From Paraburkholderia caribensis (GTDB lineage Bacteria; Pseudomonadota; Gammaproteobacteria; Burkholderiales; Burkholderiaceae): a stretch of DNA of 64,000 nt. Shown here piece by piece: positions 16,494 through 25,399 of the stretch. Within the stretch, counting starts at the first letter, position 1. Every line of letters starts with the position of its first letter. The stretch spans positions 3,100,001-3,164,000 of the forward strand of contig NZ_CP026101.1 of NCBI RefSeq assembly GCF_002902945.1, given 5' to 3'. The notes beneath the pieces are model-generated. The model did not search any database. It was not told the DNA's origin and worked only from the letters and a program-made list of their open reading frames with translations. A program made the translations under genes and the position numbers.

Positions 16494-17290
16494 GCCCAGC
16501 CTCCATCGACGATGACTTCCTGCGCGGTGATCATGCGGCTGTCGTCGGCGGCGAGGAAGAGCGCCATCCGCGCGAGGTCTTCGGGCAGCAGTTCGGCGTC
16601 GATGCACTGGCCCTGCTTGATCGCGAGACGCCCGGCGTCGTCGAGCCACAGGCGCTTCTGTTTTTCCGTCATCACCCAGCCCGGCAGCAGCGAATTGACG
16701 CGAATGCCGAAGTGACCGAGATCGCGCGCGAGTCCTTTGGTGAGGCCCTGCACCGACGACTTCGCCAGCGTGTACACGGGATAGCCACCGTTCTTCAACA
16801 TCCAGCTGATCGAGCCGAGATTGATGATCGAGCCGCGCTGCGCCGCTTTCATGTCGTCGGCGACGGCCTGCGCCGCGAAGAACTGGTGACGGATGTTGAC
16901 GGCGATGCCCGCGTCGAACGACTCGGGCGTCACGTCTTCGATCTTGTGGCGCTTGTCGTTCGCTGCATTGTTCACCAGCACTTCGATCGGGCCGAGCGCC
17001 GCGCGCACGTCGGCGATCGCCTTTTTCAGCGCGTCGATATCGGTCAGATCGACGCGTAGAAACAGCGGTTTGTGACGCGAATCGCCGAGTTGATCGGCGA
17101 GCGCGTCGCCCGCCGTCTCGTCGATATCGAAGAACGCGACGCGCGCGCCCTGCGCGACGAAGTGTTCGACGAACGACGCGCCGATCCCCGTCGCGCCGCC
17201 CGTAATCAGCACCGTGCGATCCACGAGGCTCGGATAGCGCGCGTAGACGCTCTGTTCTTCACGCGCGTTCGCGTTGGCGGGAGACGACAT
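16490..17290 (-). CDS. SDR sugar 1-dehydrogenase (XylB-like)
   Basis: NAD(P)-dependent short-chain dehydrogenase of 266 residues. The TGxxxGIG motif is ITGGATGIG. The catalytic set is Ser in NLGSISWML and YxxxK in YTLAKSSVQG. NNAANDKRHKIEDVT and the SISW motif closely resemble Caulobacter-type D-xylose 1-dehydrogenase as I remember it, so oxidation of an aldose C1 to the lactone is likely. Followed by a lactonase with a 4-bp overlap, it makes a dehydrogenase-lactonase pair. Given the AraFGH-like transporter and DgoK/DgoA genes, L-arabinose or D-galactose (same configuration at C2-C4) are the likely substrates. Confidence 0.85.
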   Translation of the reverse strand: MSSPANANAREEQSVYARYPSLVDRTVLITGGATGIGASFVEHFVAQGARVAFFDIDETAGDALADQLGDSRHKPLFLRVDLTDIDALKKAIADVRAALGPIEVLVNNAANDKRHKIEDVTPESFDAGIAVNIRHQFFAAQAVADDMKAAQRGSIINLGSISWMLKNGGYPVYTLAKSSVQGLTKGLARDLGHFGIRVNSLLPGWVMTEKQKRLWLDDAGRLAIKQGQCIDAELLPEDLARMALFLAADDSRMITAQEVIVDGGWA

Positions 17291-17341
17291 CGTTCGGTTT
17301 CCTTCTTCTGGCGTTGAGCGTAGAGAAAAATCAGTCGCTAA

Positions 17342-18367
17342 TCAGTCACGCGAGCCGCGGTTCTTCAACTGGTCCAGCAGCACCGCCGCGAGCAGGATCG
17401 CGCCGCGCACGAGGTACTGATAGAACGCGTCGATGTTCATCAGGTTCATCACGTTTTCGACGGTGCCCATGATCAGCACGCCGATCACGACGCCCGAAAT
17501 CGTCGCGCGGCCGCCGAGCAGCGACACGCCGCCCAGCACGCACGCCGAAATCACGTTCAGCTCGAAGCCTTCCGCGGCGTTCGGCTGACCCGACGTGATA
17601 CGCGACGCGAGAATCACACCCGCCAGCGCCGTCACCGCGCCCTGAATCAGGAAGATATAGACGCGCGTGCGTTCGACGTTGATACCCGCGAGACGCGACG
17701 CCTCCGGATTGCCGCCGATAGCGAGCGTGTTGCGACCGTACACCGTCGAGTTCAGCATCACGCCGAACACGATGAAGCACACCAGCGTCACCCAGATGGG
17801 CAGCGACACGCCGAACATCGACAGGCTGCCGAGCGCGATGAACGTATCCGACGACACGCCCACGGCCTGACCATGCGACACGATGAAGCCGAGGCCGCGC
17901 ACGATTTCCATCGTCGCGAGCGTCGTGATCAGCGCGTTGATGCGCAGATACGCGATCACCGCGCCGTTGACGAAGCCGATCACCGAACCCGCCACGACAG
18001 CGGCGACGATAGCGATGAACGTGTTGCCCGTCGCGTTGAGCACCATCGCGCACAACACGCCGGCAAAGGCGACCGTCGAACCGATGGAAAGGTCGAAGTC
18101 GCGCGACGCGAGACAGAACATCATCGTGCACGCAACCATGCCGATCTGCGAAATCGACAGCGCGAGGCCGAGCATGTTCTCGATCGAGAAGAAGTGATCG
18201 ACGGTCAGCGACATCGTGATGAACATCACGACGAAGATCACGATCAGGCTGTACTCCGTGATCTGCTGCCACCACTTCTGCTTGTCGTTGGCTTGCGGAA
18301 TCAGCGCTTCAGCGGCGCTCTTGGCGGCCTGTTGCGCGAGGTTTTCTCTGGCTTGCATTTGGTTCAC
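17342..18367 (-). CDS. araH: Sugar ABC transporter permease, AraH-like
   Basis: Inner-membrane channel of a binding-protein-dependent monosaccharide transporter (CUT2 family). The 341 residues include about nine to ten hydrophobic segments beginning at ITEYSLIVIFVVMFITMSL. The conserved cytoplasmic loop GGNPEASRLAGINVERTRVY is the coupling site for the ATPase. QIGMVACTMMFCLASRDFDLS and GVSLLGGRATISGVVIG are typical of the AraH/RbsC group. It follows the ATPase gene by 96 bp. A GGGAGGAG Shine-Dalgarno lies just before the start. Confidence 0.92.
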   Translation of the reverse strand: MNQMQARENLAQQAAKSAAEALIPQANDKQKWWQQITEYSLIVIFVVMFITMSLTVDHFFSIENMLGLALSISQIGMVACTMMFCLASRDFDLSIGSTVAFAGVLCAMVLNATGNTFIAIVAAVVAGSVIGFVNGAVIAYLRINALITTLATMEIVRGLGFIVSHGQAVGVSSDTFIALGSLSMFGVSLPIWVTLVCFIVFGVMLNSTVYGRNTLAIGGNPEASRLAGINVERTRVYIFLIQGAVTALAGVILASRITSGQPNAAEGFELNVISACVLGGVSLLGGRATISGVVIGVLIMGTVENVMNLMNIDAFYQYLVRGAILLAAVLLDQLKNRGSRD

Positions 18368-18463
18368 TCCTCCCGTTCCCCACGGGTTACAGGACTGTTG
18401 TAGATCCTGTCAGTTACAGATGTCTTGCGGCTTTCGTTTCATCCAGCCGGCGTGCCCGGGCGT

Positions 18464-19978
18464 TCAGGCCGCCTGCGCCGTCGTCGAGCTCTTCGGCAGC
18501 GCGAGGCTCAGCACCGATTGCTCGGTGGCGGCGCTACGCGGCAGCTCGCCCGAAATGCGCCCCTGGCGCATCACGAGAATCCGGTCGGACACGCCCAGCA
18601 CTTCCGGCAGTTCCGACGAGATCATCACGATCGCGCAGCCGCGCTCGGCCAGCTCATAAATCACGTTATAGATTTCGTGCTTCGCGCCGACGTCGATGCC
18701 GCGCGTCGGCTCGTCGAGAATCACGACGCGCAGATCCGGCTCGGCCAGCCAGCGCGACAGAATCGCCTTCTGCTGGTTGCCGCCCGAAAGAAACCGGATT
18801 TTCTGACGGCGGCTCGGCGTCTTGATCTTCAGCAGCTTGATGAAGCGGTCAGCCGTTTCGGCTTCCTTCTTGCGATCGAGAAACAACCCCGCCTTCAGAT
18901 AGTGACGGCGGCAGCTGATATTGATGTTCTCCGCCACGGAAGCAATCGCGACGATGCCTTCTTCCTTGCGGTCTTCCGGGCACAGCACGATGCCCTGGCG
19001 AATCGCTTCGCCCGCGCTCTTCACCTTGATCGGCTTGCCGTCGAGCACCAGTTCGCCGCCCTTCCTCGGATCGTCGCCGTAGATCAGGTGCATCAGTTCG
19101 CTGCGGCCCGCGCCCACCAGCCCGAAGAAGCCGACGATCTCGCCGCGCCGCACCTCGAAGCTCGCCGGTTCCGTCAGCGGTTTGCCTTCGATGTTCTTCA
19201 CCGAGAAGCGCACTTCGCCGAGTTCGCGCGGCCGGTAGCCGTAGATGTCCGAGATTTCGCGGCCGACCATCTCGGCCACGATCGTGTCGCGGCTCACGCC
19301 TTCCAGCGTCGGATGCGACGCGACCTTGCGGCCGTCGCGGAAAATCGTGCACGCGTCGCACAGCTGATAGATCTCGTCCATGCGGTGCGAGATGTAGATC
19401 AACGCGCGGTTGTCGGCGCGCAGATTGCGCACCAGCTTGAACAGCACCTCGGTTTCGCGGTGCGACAGCGAACTGGTCGGCTCGTCGAGCGCGATCACGC
19501 GGGCGTTGCGCATCAGCGCCTTGCAGATTTCGACCATCTGGCGTTGCGCGATGGAGAGCTTGCGCAGCTTCGCATTCGGATCGAGATCCACGCCCATCGC
19601 CGCGAGTTGCTCGCGCACGTAGCGCTTCGCGTCGGCCTTCTTCACGAAGCCGACCGTGTTCGGCAGGCGGCCGAGCAGCAGGTTCTCCGAGACCGTCAGA
19701 TCGGGCACGTACTGCAGTTCCTGGTGAATCACCGCGATGCCCGCGCCAATCGAGGCGCCCGCATTCGCGAACCGCACCTCGTTGCCGTCGATCATCATGC
19801 GGCCGGAATCCGGCTGATATTCACCGCCGAGAATTTTCAGCAGGGTCGATTTCCCTGCGCCGTTTTCGCCCATCAGGCCATGCACCTGGCCGGCGTGCAC
19901 GTCGAAAGAGATGCCGTCGAGCGCACGCACGCCTGGAAACACCTTGCCGATATTGTCAAAACGCAGCGTCGCTGACAC
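18464..19978 (-). CDS. araG: Sugar ABC transporter ATP-binding protein, AraG-like
   Basis: Duplicated ATPase energising the CUT2 sugar importer. I chose the GTG at 19978 (VSATLRFDNIGK) because AGGAGG stands 5 bp before it, giving 504 residues, the length of E. coli AraG. An ATG 36 bp upstream lacks such a site. The first domain has Walker A GENGAGKSTLLKILGG, signature LSIAQRQMVEI and DEPTSSLS. The second has a degenerate P-loop GLVGAGRSELMHLI, signature LSGGNQQKAIL and DEPTRGIDVGAKHEIYNVI. Similarity to AraG runs along the whole length, including DIYGYRPRE between domains and SLALPKSS at the end. Confidence 0.95.
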   Translation of the reverse strand: MSATLRFDNIGKVFPGVRALDGISFDVHAGQVHGLMGENGAGKSTLLKILGGEYQPDSGRMMIDGNEVRFANAGASIGAGIAVIHQELQYVPDLTVSENLLLGRLPNTVGFVKKADAKRYVREQLAAMGVDLDPNAKLRKLSIAQRQMVEICKALMRNARVIALDEPTSSLSHRETEVLFKLVRNLRADNRALIYISHRMDEIYQLCDACTIFRDGRKVASHPTLEGVSRDTIVAEMVGREISDIYGYRPRELGEVRFSVKNIEGKPLTEPASFEVRRGEIVGFFGLVGAGRSELMHLIYGDDPRKGGELVLDGKPIKVKSAGEAIRQGIVLCPEDRKEEGIVAIASVAENINISCRRHYLKAGLFLDRKKEAETADRFIKLLKIKTPSRRQKIRFLSGGNQQKAILSRWLAEPDLRVVILDEPTRGIDVGAKHEIYNVIYELAERGCAIVMISSELPEVLGVSDRILVMRQGRISGELPRSAATEQSVLSLALPKSSTTAQAA

Positions 19979-20158
19979 TTTGCCTCCTGTTGCTTCGATT
20001 GAACCTTCGTTCATGCCGCAGCCGTTAGCCCGGTGCGGCGTTCACGATGGCTTGCCCCTCTGCTTCTGAACCGTTCCGTGCCGCACGCCCCGCCGATCAC
20101 GGCCGGGGCGCGCGGCGCGTGAGTGCCGCTCATGTGCACTCACACGCGTGCGTCGCGC

Positions 20159-21157
20159 TTACTTCGATGCGAGACCCATCTTTTCACGCACTTCGCCGAC
20201 GTTGTCGCGCGTGGCGAGCATGCCCGTCGTCAGCGTGAGCTTCGGCGGTTCCTTGCCTTGCGTGATCCACGAGTACATCAGTTCCGACGTCTCTTCGCCG
20301 TGGCGCTTCGGGCTGATGATCACGGTGCCGAAGAAGCCAGTCGGGTTCGGCTTCTTGAACTCGTTCAATGCCGAGTCCGAGCCGCCAATGCCGATGCCGA
20401 TCATGTTGTCGGCCTTGAAGCCGCGGCCTTCCGCTGCGCGCACGGCGCCGAGCACGGCTTCGTCGTTCAGGCCGTAGGCGACCCAGTGCTTGAAGTTCGG
20501 ATTCTTCGTCAGCGCGATGTTGGCTGCGTTGAACGCGTTTTCCGTGTCGGTCTTCGCTTGCGGCGCGGCGATGATGTTGGCCTTCGGGAAACCGGCGGCG
20601 ATCAGCGCGTCGGTGGCGCCGGCCGTGCGGTCATGCGCCGTCGGCAGCTGTTCGTAGGTCACGTCGATTGCGCCGACGTCCTTCATGTCCCAGCCGCGCT
20701 TCTTGATTTCAGCCGCGATGCCTTCGCCAACCTGCTTGCCGATGTTGTAAGCCGAGATGCCCATGTGCGGCACCGATTCGATCGGCTTGCCTGCGCCGTC
20801 GACGAGGCGGTCGTCCACCGTCATCATCTTCAGGCCGTCAGCCTTCGCCTTCGCGACGATGCCCGGTCCGAGCTTGACGTCCGGCGTGCAGATCACGAAG
20901 CCTTGTGCCTTTTGCGCAGCGAGGTTGTCGATTGCGCTCATGACCTTCTCGCCAGAAGGCGCGCCGATCTTCACCAGCGTGAAGCCCTTTTCCTTCGCAG
21001 CGGCTTCGGCGAACTTCCACTCGTCCTGGAACCACGGCTCTTCCGGCTGCTTCACGAGGAAACCGATCTTGACCGGGTCGGCGGCTTGCGCAACGGGTGC
21101 GTTGAACAGCACCGCCGTCGCCGCTGCTGCCAGCGTGAGGAAAATTCTGCGTTTCAT
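20159..21157 (-). CDS. araF: Periplasmic sugar-binding protein, AraF-like
   Basis: Receptor of the ABC importer, secreted to the periplasm. The signal peptide is residues 1-23 (MKRRIFLTLAAAATA...AQA). The mature protein opens KIGFLVKQPEEPWFQDEWKFA, almost the same as E. coli AraF, with GFVICTPDVKLG and MMTVDDRLVD. The 332 residues match AraF. AGGAG lies 8 bp before the ATG. AraF-type receptors bind L-arabinose and also D-galactose and D-fucose, so the name indicates family, not proven ligand. It is 180 bp upstream of the ATPase gene and 177 bp after the SDR gene. Confidence 0.93.
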   Translation of the reverse strand: MKRRIFLTLAAAATAVLFNAPVAQAADPVKIGFLVKQPEEPWFQDEWKFAEAAAKEKGFTLVKIGAPSGEKVMSAIDNLAAQKAQGFVICTPDVKLGPGIVAKAKADGLKMMTVDDRLVDGAGKPIESVPHMGISAYNIGKQVGEGIAAEIKKRGWDMKDVGAIDVTYEQLPTAHDRTAGATDALIAAGFPKANIIAAPQAKTDTENAFNAANIALTKNPNFKHWVAYGLNDEAVLGAVRAAEGRGFKADNMIGIGIGGSDSALNEFKKPNPTGFFGTVIISPKRHGEETSELMYSWITQGKEPPKLTLTTGMLATRDNVGEVREKMGLASK

Positions 21158-21334
21158 GATGCGTGTCTCCTGACTAATGAGTAACGAGAAGGTTATCGGC
21201 CGCGTCTTCTTGTACCGCCACCGACACACGCGGCCAGCGCGTCAGGCGGTTCACACCGTCGCCCCGTGTGCGGAGCGGCTTTGCTGCTTTTTCTGTTCCT
21301 TCGCTACTGCTTTGTTCTTTGCTTGTTCAGTCTT

Positions 21335-22111
21335 TCAGTCGTGGTAAAGCGCAGAGCGCCCGCCATCGACCGTGATGCAACTCGCGTTGATGAAGGGCGC
21401 TTCATCCGAGGCGAGAAAGACGGCTGTCATCGCGACTTCTTCCGGCTTGCCGATGCGCTTCATCGGCTGCAGATCGAGCGTCGCCTGCTGCGCGGCGGCG
21501 GGATCGGACTGACCGTCCCACCAGTCGCGCGTCAGCTGCGTTTCGATGTAGCCCGGCGCGATCGCATTCACGCGCACGTTGCGCGGCGCGTATTCGATGC
21601 CGAGCGCGCGCGTGAGGCCGATCACGCCGTGCTTTGCGACCGGGTACGGGAAGCAGCCCGGAATGATCTTGAACGAGTGTGTCGACGCGATGTTCACGAT
21701 GCTGCCCGCGCCGCGCTCGACCATGCCCGGCAGCACCGCGCGGCAGCCGTTCCACACGCCGTCCAGATCGACGGCGAAGCAGCGGCGCCAGTCTTCGTCG
21801 GTCATCGTCAGCGGGTCGCAAAACACGTTGATGCCGGCGTTGTTCACCAGCACGTCGATCGGGCCGAAGGCGCTTTCGCCTTCGCTCACCGCGCGCTGCA
21901 CGGACGCGGATTGCGTGACGTCCGTCTGGACGGCGAGCGTCTTGCCGCCCGTTTGCGCGGCGATGTCGGCGGCCGTGCGCTGCGCGGTTTCGATGTCGAG
22001 CTCGGCGAGCACGACAGCGGCGCCCTCGCGCGCGAACGCCGTCGCGATCGCCGCGCCGATGCCGCGTCCCGCACCCGTCACCAGCGCGACCTTGCCTTGC
22101 AGCCGTTTCAT
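21335..22111 (-). CDS. SDR-family oxidoreductase of the sugar locus
   Basis: Classical short-chain dehydrogenase of 258 residues. TGAGRGIG nucleotide-binding motif at about 13-20, VLVNNAG, catalytic Ser in NIASTHS, and YPVAKHG as YxxxK. It is unlike the second SDR of the locus (16490-17290), so two different oxidations are likely. Candidates are a galactose/arabinose 1-dehydrogenase or a dehydrogenase of a deoxy-keto acid; I cannot choose. Its ATG overlaps the dgoA stop by 4 bp, showing tight coupling. Confidence 0.87.
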   Translation of the reverse strand: MKRLQGKVALVTGAGRGIGAAIATAFAREGAAVVLAELDIETAQRTAADIAAQTGGKTLAVQTDVTQSASVQRAVSEGESAFGPIDVLVNNAGINVFCDPLTMTDEDWRRCFAVDLDGVWNGCRAVLPGMVERGAGSIVNIASTHSFKIIPGCFPYPVAKHGVIGLTRALGIEYAPRNVRVNAIAPGYIETQLTRDWWDGQSDPAAAQQATLDLQPMKRIGKPEEVAMTAVFLASDEAPFINASCITVDGGRSALYHD

Positions 22112-22788
22112 TTCTTCACGCCCGCGCGCGCGATGCGCAGCCCGTTGATGAACGCCTTCGCATGCGAAGCCGTCGTCGTCGCCGGCTGGCCGGGCTTGTA
22201 CAGCGCCGAGCCGAGTCCGAAACCGTTCGCGCCCGCGGACAGGAACGGCCCCATGTTGTCCGGCGACACACCGCCGACGGGCAGCAGCGGCACGTCCTTG
22301 TGAATCACCGCGCGCCACGCCTTCACGACCTGGCAGCCGAGCTGCTCGGCGGGGAACAACTTCAGCACGTCCGCGCCGTTCTTCAGCGCGATAAAGGCTT
22401 CCGTCGGCGTCGCGACGCCCGGCGCGCACGCCATCGCGAGCGACTTCGCCGTCGTCACGACTTCGGGGTCGCTGTGCGGCATCACGATCAGTTCGCCGCC
22501 CGCCGCCTTCACGTCGTGCACGAGTTCGCCGCGCAGCACCGTGCCCGCGCCGATGATGGCGTCGACGGGCACCGCCTGGCGGATCGCCGCAATGCTGTCG
22601 AACGGGTTCGGCGAATTGAGCGGCACTTCGATGATGCGAAAGCCCGCTTCGTACAGCGCGCGGCCGTGGTCGGCGGCATCGGCGGGCGTGATGCCGCGCA
22701 GAATCGCGACCAGCGGGCACGCTTCGAACGCGGCCATCAGGCCGGCGTGCGGCTGGTACGGTGCGGGCAGATTCAGATCGAGTGACAT
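22108..22788 (-). CDS. dgoA: 2-dehydro-3-deoxy-6-phosphogalactonate aldolase
   Basis: Class I aldolase splitting KDPGal to pyruvate and glyceraldehyde 3-phosphate. The 226 residues of the KDPG/KDPGal fold show VAILRGITPADA, GFRIIEVPLNSPNP (DgoA-type, with the conserved Glu), GAGTVLRGELVHDV and the Schiff-base Lys in ADVLKLFPAEQLG. SP-N-P after the conserved Glu favours the galactonate enzyme over KDPG aldolase (Eda). The start at 22788 follows a GGAACCGACATG context. It lies 65 bp after dgoK and overlaps the next SDR by 4 bp. Confidence 0.93.
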   Translation of the reverse strand: MSLDLNLPAPYQPHAGLMAAFEACPLVAILRGITPADAADHGRALYEAGFRIIEVPLNSPNPFDSIAAIRQAVPVDAIIGAGTVLRGELVHDVKAAGGELIVMPHSDPEVVTTAKSLAMACAPGVATPTEAFIALKNGADVLKLFPAEQLGCQVVKAWRAVIHKDVPLLPVGGVSPDNMGPFLSAGANGFGLGSALYKPGQPATTTASHAKAFINGLRIARAGVKK

Positions 22789-22853
22789 GTCGGTTCCTTG
22801 GGTTCGTTGCGCGCCGGCGCGGATCTCGTTCAGCTCGCGCTTCGGGTCGCGCT

Positions 22854-23912
22854 TCAGTTCAACTGAGCGGCGCCCGACGCTTCGCCGACCAGCCCCGCTT
22901 GCGCCGCGATGCGCCACAAGCCGCGCTCGGTCGCCTGCTTCACGAGGTCCGCCTGATGGCAACCGAATTGCGCAAGCGCGAGCCGGTAGCGTTCACACAG
23001 CGCCTCGTTGCCGATCAGTTGCAGCGCGCTGCCGGCGAGCGTCGAATGCTGTTGCGCGAGCGCCGCTTCGAGGCCGCTCAGTTCGTGGCCGATCAGCAGG
23101 CCGGACAGATAATCGGGTTGCTGCTCGCGCGCAAGCTGGCCCGTCAGGCCCAGCGTGCGCGTGCTGAAAATCGTTGCGAGCACGCCGGCGCGGCCCTTGT
23201 CGCGCGCAACTCGCACGCCGCGCAGGAATGCATCGGTGTCGGGCTGGTCGGGCGTGAGCATCGTGCGGCCGAGAATCGTGTGCTCGGATAGCGCGGCGAA
23301 GACTTCACCCGTCATGAACGTGTCGAAGCGCTCGATCTTCGCGTCGCGCACCATCACCCACTTCGCGTGCGTGCCCGGCAGGCCGATCAACAGGCCCTTG
23401 CCCGCCGCCGACGGTCCCGCGCAGGCCAGCGCGCCGAAAATCTGCGTTTCCTCGCCGCGCATCACGTTGGGCAGTTCGCCGTTCTGCAGCACGCCGGGCA
23501 CGATATTCAGCGGCACGCCGCGCGCGGTCTGCACGCGCACGATGCCGCCGACGAGCGCATCGGCGCTGGCGGGCGCATTCACGTACGGCGCTTCCTTCCA
23601 GCCTTGCGCGCTGCCGACCATGCCGGCCGCGATCACGGGCAGCCCGGGCGCGCGGTCCAGCCACGCGCCGACGACGGCATCGAACGCCGCGTCGAAACCG
23701 CCGTCCGCCGCCGGGCGCGGCAGATTCATGATGCCCGCCGTCGACGCGCGCGTTTCCAGCACCGCGCCGTTCGCATCGAACAGATAGGCGCGCAGCGACG
23801 TCGTGCCCCAATCGAGCGCGATCAGCGCGGCCGATGTGACATTGGCTGTCGCTGCCGCCGTCTGCGCCGGCTGGGCTTGTTCCGTGGACAGGGTCGAACC
23901 CGTCTGAGTCAT
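22854..23912 (-). CDS. dgoK: 2-dehydro-3-deoxygalactonokinase
   Basis: Phosphorylates 2-keto-3-deoxygalactonate at C6 with ATP. The 352 residues include a ~27-residue N-terminal extension before the ASKHA-type phosphate loop ALDWGTTSLRAYLFD. GIMNLPRPA, IAAGMVGSAQGW, LIGLPGTHAKWV and ERFDTFMTGEVFAALSEHTILG are hallmark DgoK motifs. Its start overlaps the iclR stop by 4 bp. With dgoA it shows that the pathway ends in KDPGal cleavage; the galactonate dehydratase (DgoD) is not in this window. Confidence 0.94.
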   Translation of the reverse strand: MTQTGSTLSTEQAQPAQTAAATANVTSAALIALDWGTTSLRAYLFDANGAVLETRASTAGIMNLPRPAADGGFDAAFDAVVGAWLDRAPGLPVIAAGMVGSAQGWKEAPYVNAPASADALVGGIVRVQTARGVPLNIVPGVLQNGELPNVMRGEETQIFGALACAGPSAAGKGLLIGLPGTHAKWVMVRDAKIERFDTFMTGEVFAALSEHTILGRTMLTPDQPDTDAFLRGVRVARDKGRAGVLATIFSTRTLGLTGQLAREQQPDYLSGLLIGHELSGLEAALAQQHSTLAGSALQLIGNEALCERYRLALAQFGCHQADLVKQATERGLWRIAAQAGLVGEASGAAQLN

Positions 23913-24862
23913 CGTTTGATCCTGCGGGTAGTCGGTTGCGGAACACGCCAGCCCAGTTCTTCCGAAATCGCGCGCGCCTCGCGCTGCACGACGGGAATCA
24001 GTTCGTCCATGCGCTCGAGCGACATGTACGGAATCGTGCTTGCGACCGACAGCGCCGCGACGATCGAACCCGACGCGTCGCGCACGGGTGCGGCCACGCA
24101 GCGGATCGACGCTTCGTTCTCTTCGAGGTCGAACGTGAAGCCGCCTGCCGAGTAGTTCGTCATGCGCTGCATGAAGGTCTGCTGGTCGGGCCGGTTGTCG
24201 GGCTTGAAGCTGACGCCCGCGAGCGCGCGGCGCGACGCGTCGAACAGCGACTGCCACTGGTCGGGACCGAGGTCGAGCATCATCGCCTTGCCGATACCCG
24301 TCGAGGCGAGCGGCATCCGGTGGCCGACGCGCGAGCGCATTTCGAGGCCGCGCGTACCGGGAATCTTGTCGATGTACAGCACGTCGTCGCCGTCACGCAC
24401 GCCGAGGTGGATCGTGTCGTGCGTCAGTTCGGCCAGCGACGCCAGATGCGGACGCGCGACGGTCGTGAGCGGCATCTGCTCGAGCGCGATCGTGCCGAGT
24501 TCGATCAGCTTCGGGCCGAGCAGGTAGCCGCCCTGCACCTGGCGCAGATAGCGCGCCTGGACGAGGCTGCTGACGAGCCGGTGCGTCGTGCTGCGCGTCG
24601 TGCCGAGCGCGGCGCCGAAGGTGCGCAGATCGCGCACGCCCGCAGCGGCGGCTTCGAGGATCGCGAGGCCGCGCAGCAGCGTCTGCGTGCCGGCTTGCTG
24701 CGGCGTGATGTCGAGCAGCGTGCTCGGCAGGCCGATGGTGTCGGCGGGCGGCGTGGGCGCGACCGCGCCGTTGGCGGGACGCGCGGCCGGCTTGCGCGGC
24801 GTTTCGACTTCAGGCGCCTCGGGCGCTTCGGACTCGACGTGAGAGGTCATCGCTTTGTTCAT
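23909..24862 (-). CDS. IclR-family regulator of the sugar locus
   Basis: A 317-residue regulator with an N-terminal winged helix (about residues 60-125: TLLRGLAILEAAAAGVRDL, GTTRSTTHRLVSSLVQA) and a C-terminal IclR effector domain (LASLAELTHDTIHLGVRDG, LPLASTGIGKAMM-type loop, AAPVRDASGSIVAALSVAS). The first ~55 residues are Pro/Glu-rich and not conserved. I prefer the ATG at 24862; a TTG lies 12 bp upstream and another ATG at 24850. It is the first gene of a ten-gene run and overlaps dgoK by 4 bp, so it is likely autoregulated through the dyad at 25122-25152. Confidence 0.92.
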   Translation of the reverse strand: MNKAMTSHVESEAPEAPEVETPRKPAARPANGAVAPTPPADTIGLPSTLLDITPQQAGTQTLLRGLAILEAAAAGVRDLRTFGAALGTTRSTTHRLVSSLVQARYLRQVQGGYLLGPKLIELGTIALEQMPLTTVARPHLASLAELTHDTIHLGVRDGDDVLYIDKIPGTRGLEMRSRVGHRMPLASTGIGKAMMLDLGPDQWQSLFDASRRALAGVSFKPDNRPDQQTFMQRMTNYSAGGFTFDLEENEASIRCVAAPVRDASGSIVAALSVASTIPYMSLERMDELIPVVQREARAISEELGWRVPQPTTRRIKR

Positions 24863-25095
24863 GGCGACTGGCAACAGACAAAAGGTGAGTTACCGCGAAA
24901 TGCCGGCGTGACGGTGCGCGTCGGGCGAGATTCGAAGCTGCGCAAGGTTCGCGCGGGTAAGCGCGAGCGGGTTGTGCAGCAAGGTGCTGGAAGGCATGGC
25001 GTGGTGTCTCCGATTTTCGTCCCGCTTCGGTGCGCCGCGCGGCTTGCGCTGGCGACGAGGCGGTGTTTCTGGCCGGTCTCGGCTCGTTGAACCGG

Positions 25096-25125
25096 ATTGT
25101 AGGGCGCTTTTTTGAGATTCACCAA
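25096..25125 (-). promoter_or_regulatory. Predicted promoter of the iclR-dgoKA-araFGH operon
   Basis: On the minus strand TTGGTG (reverse complement of 25120-25125), an 18-bp spacer and TACAAT (25096-25101). The start would lie near 25089, giving a leader of about 227 nt before iclR. The -35 overlaps the end of a long operator-like dyad. Confidence 0.6.
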
Positions 25126-25152
25126 CATATGAACGTCGCGTCCATATTTTGG
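25122..25152. promoter_or_regulatory. 31-bp operator-like dyad at the iclR promoter
   Basis: Twelve of fifteen base pairs are symmetric about position 25137: CCAA-n-ATATG-n-ACG against CGT-n-CATAT-n-TTGG. It overlaps the -35 hexamer at 25120-25125. IclR proteins bind imperfect dyads of this size, so it is a likely target of the adjacent regulator. I found no second copy before araF, which supports control from this one point. Confidence 0.6.
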
Positions 25153-25229
25153 GAATTATCGATGACGAACCTCATTGCGGAGGTCCGCGAAGACTCCAGC
25201 GCCGAGCACCCGCCGACTGGCCGGGCTCG

Positions 25230-25376
25230 CGCTTGCACGACGGCCTCGGCCTCGAATACAAGTTCACGAAGAACGTAAGCATGTTCTCGGAACGGACGCG
25301 CGACGCGTCCCACGCGTACGACACGGACTGGACGAACAACAACTTCGTGGTTGGCGCGAACTACCGGTTCAGTTAC
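25230..25376 (+). pseudogene. Outer-membrane beta-barrel C-terminal remnant
   Basis: One frame reads GLGLEYKFTKNVSMFSERTR, then about 20 residues later NNNFVVGANYRF, which looks like the last two strands of an OmpA/porin-type beta-barrel ending in the usual aromatic residue. No signal peptide or earlier strands exist upstream, and the frame runs past the expected end for a few codons. It is probably the tail of a deleted porin gene next to the sugar operon; divergence is high and a chance match is possible. Confidence 0.45.
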
Positions 25377-25399
25377 CCGCTCGCAGCCACCCGACGCAA

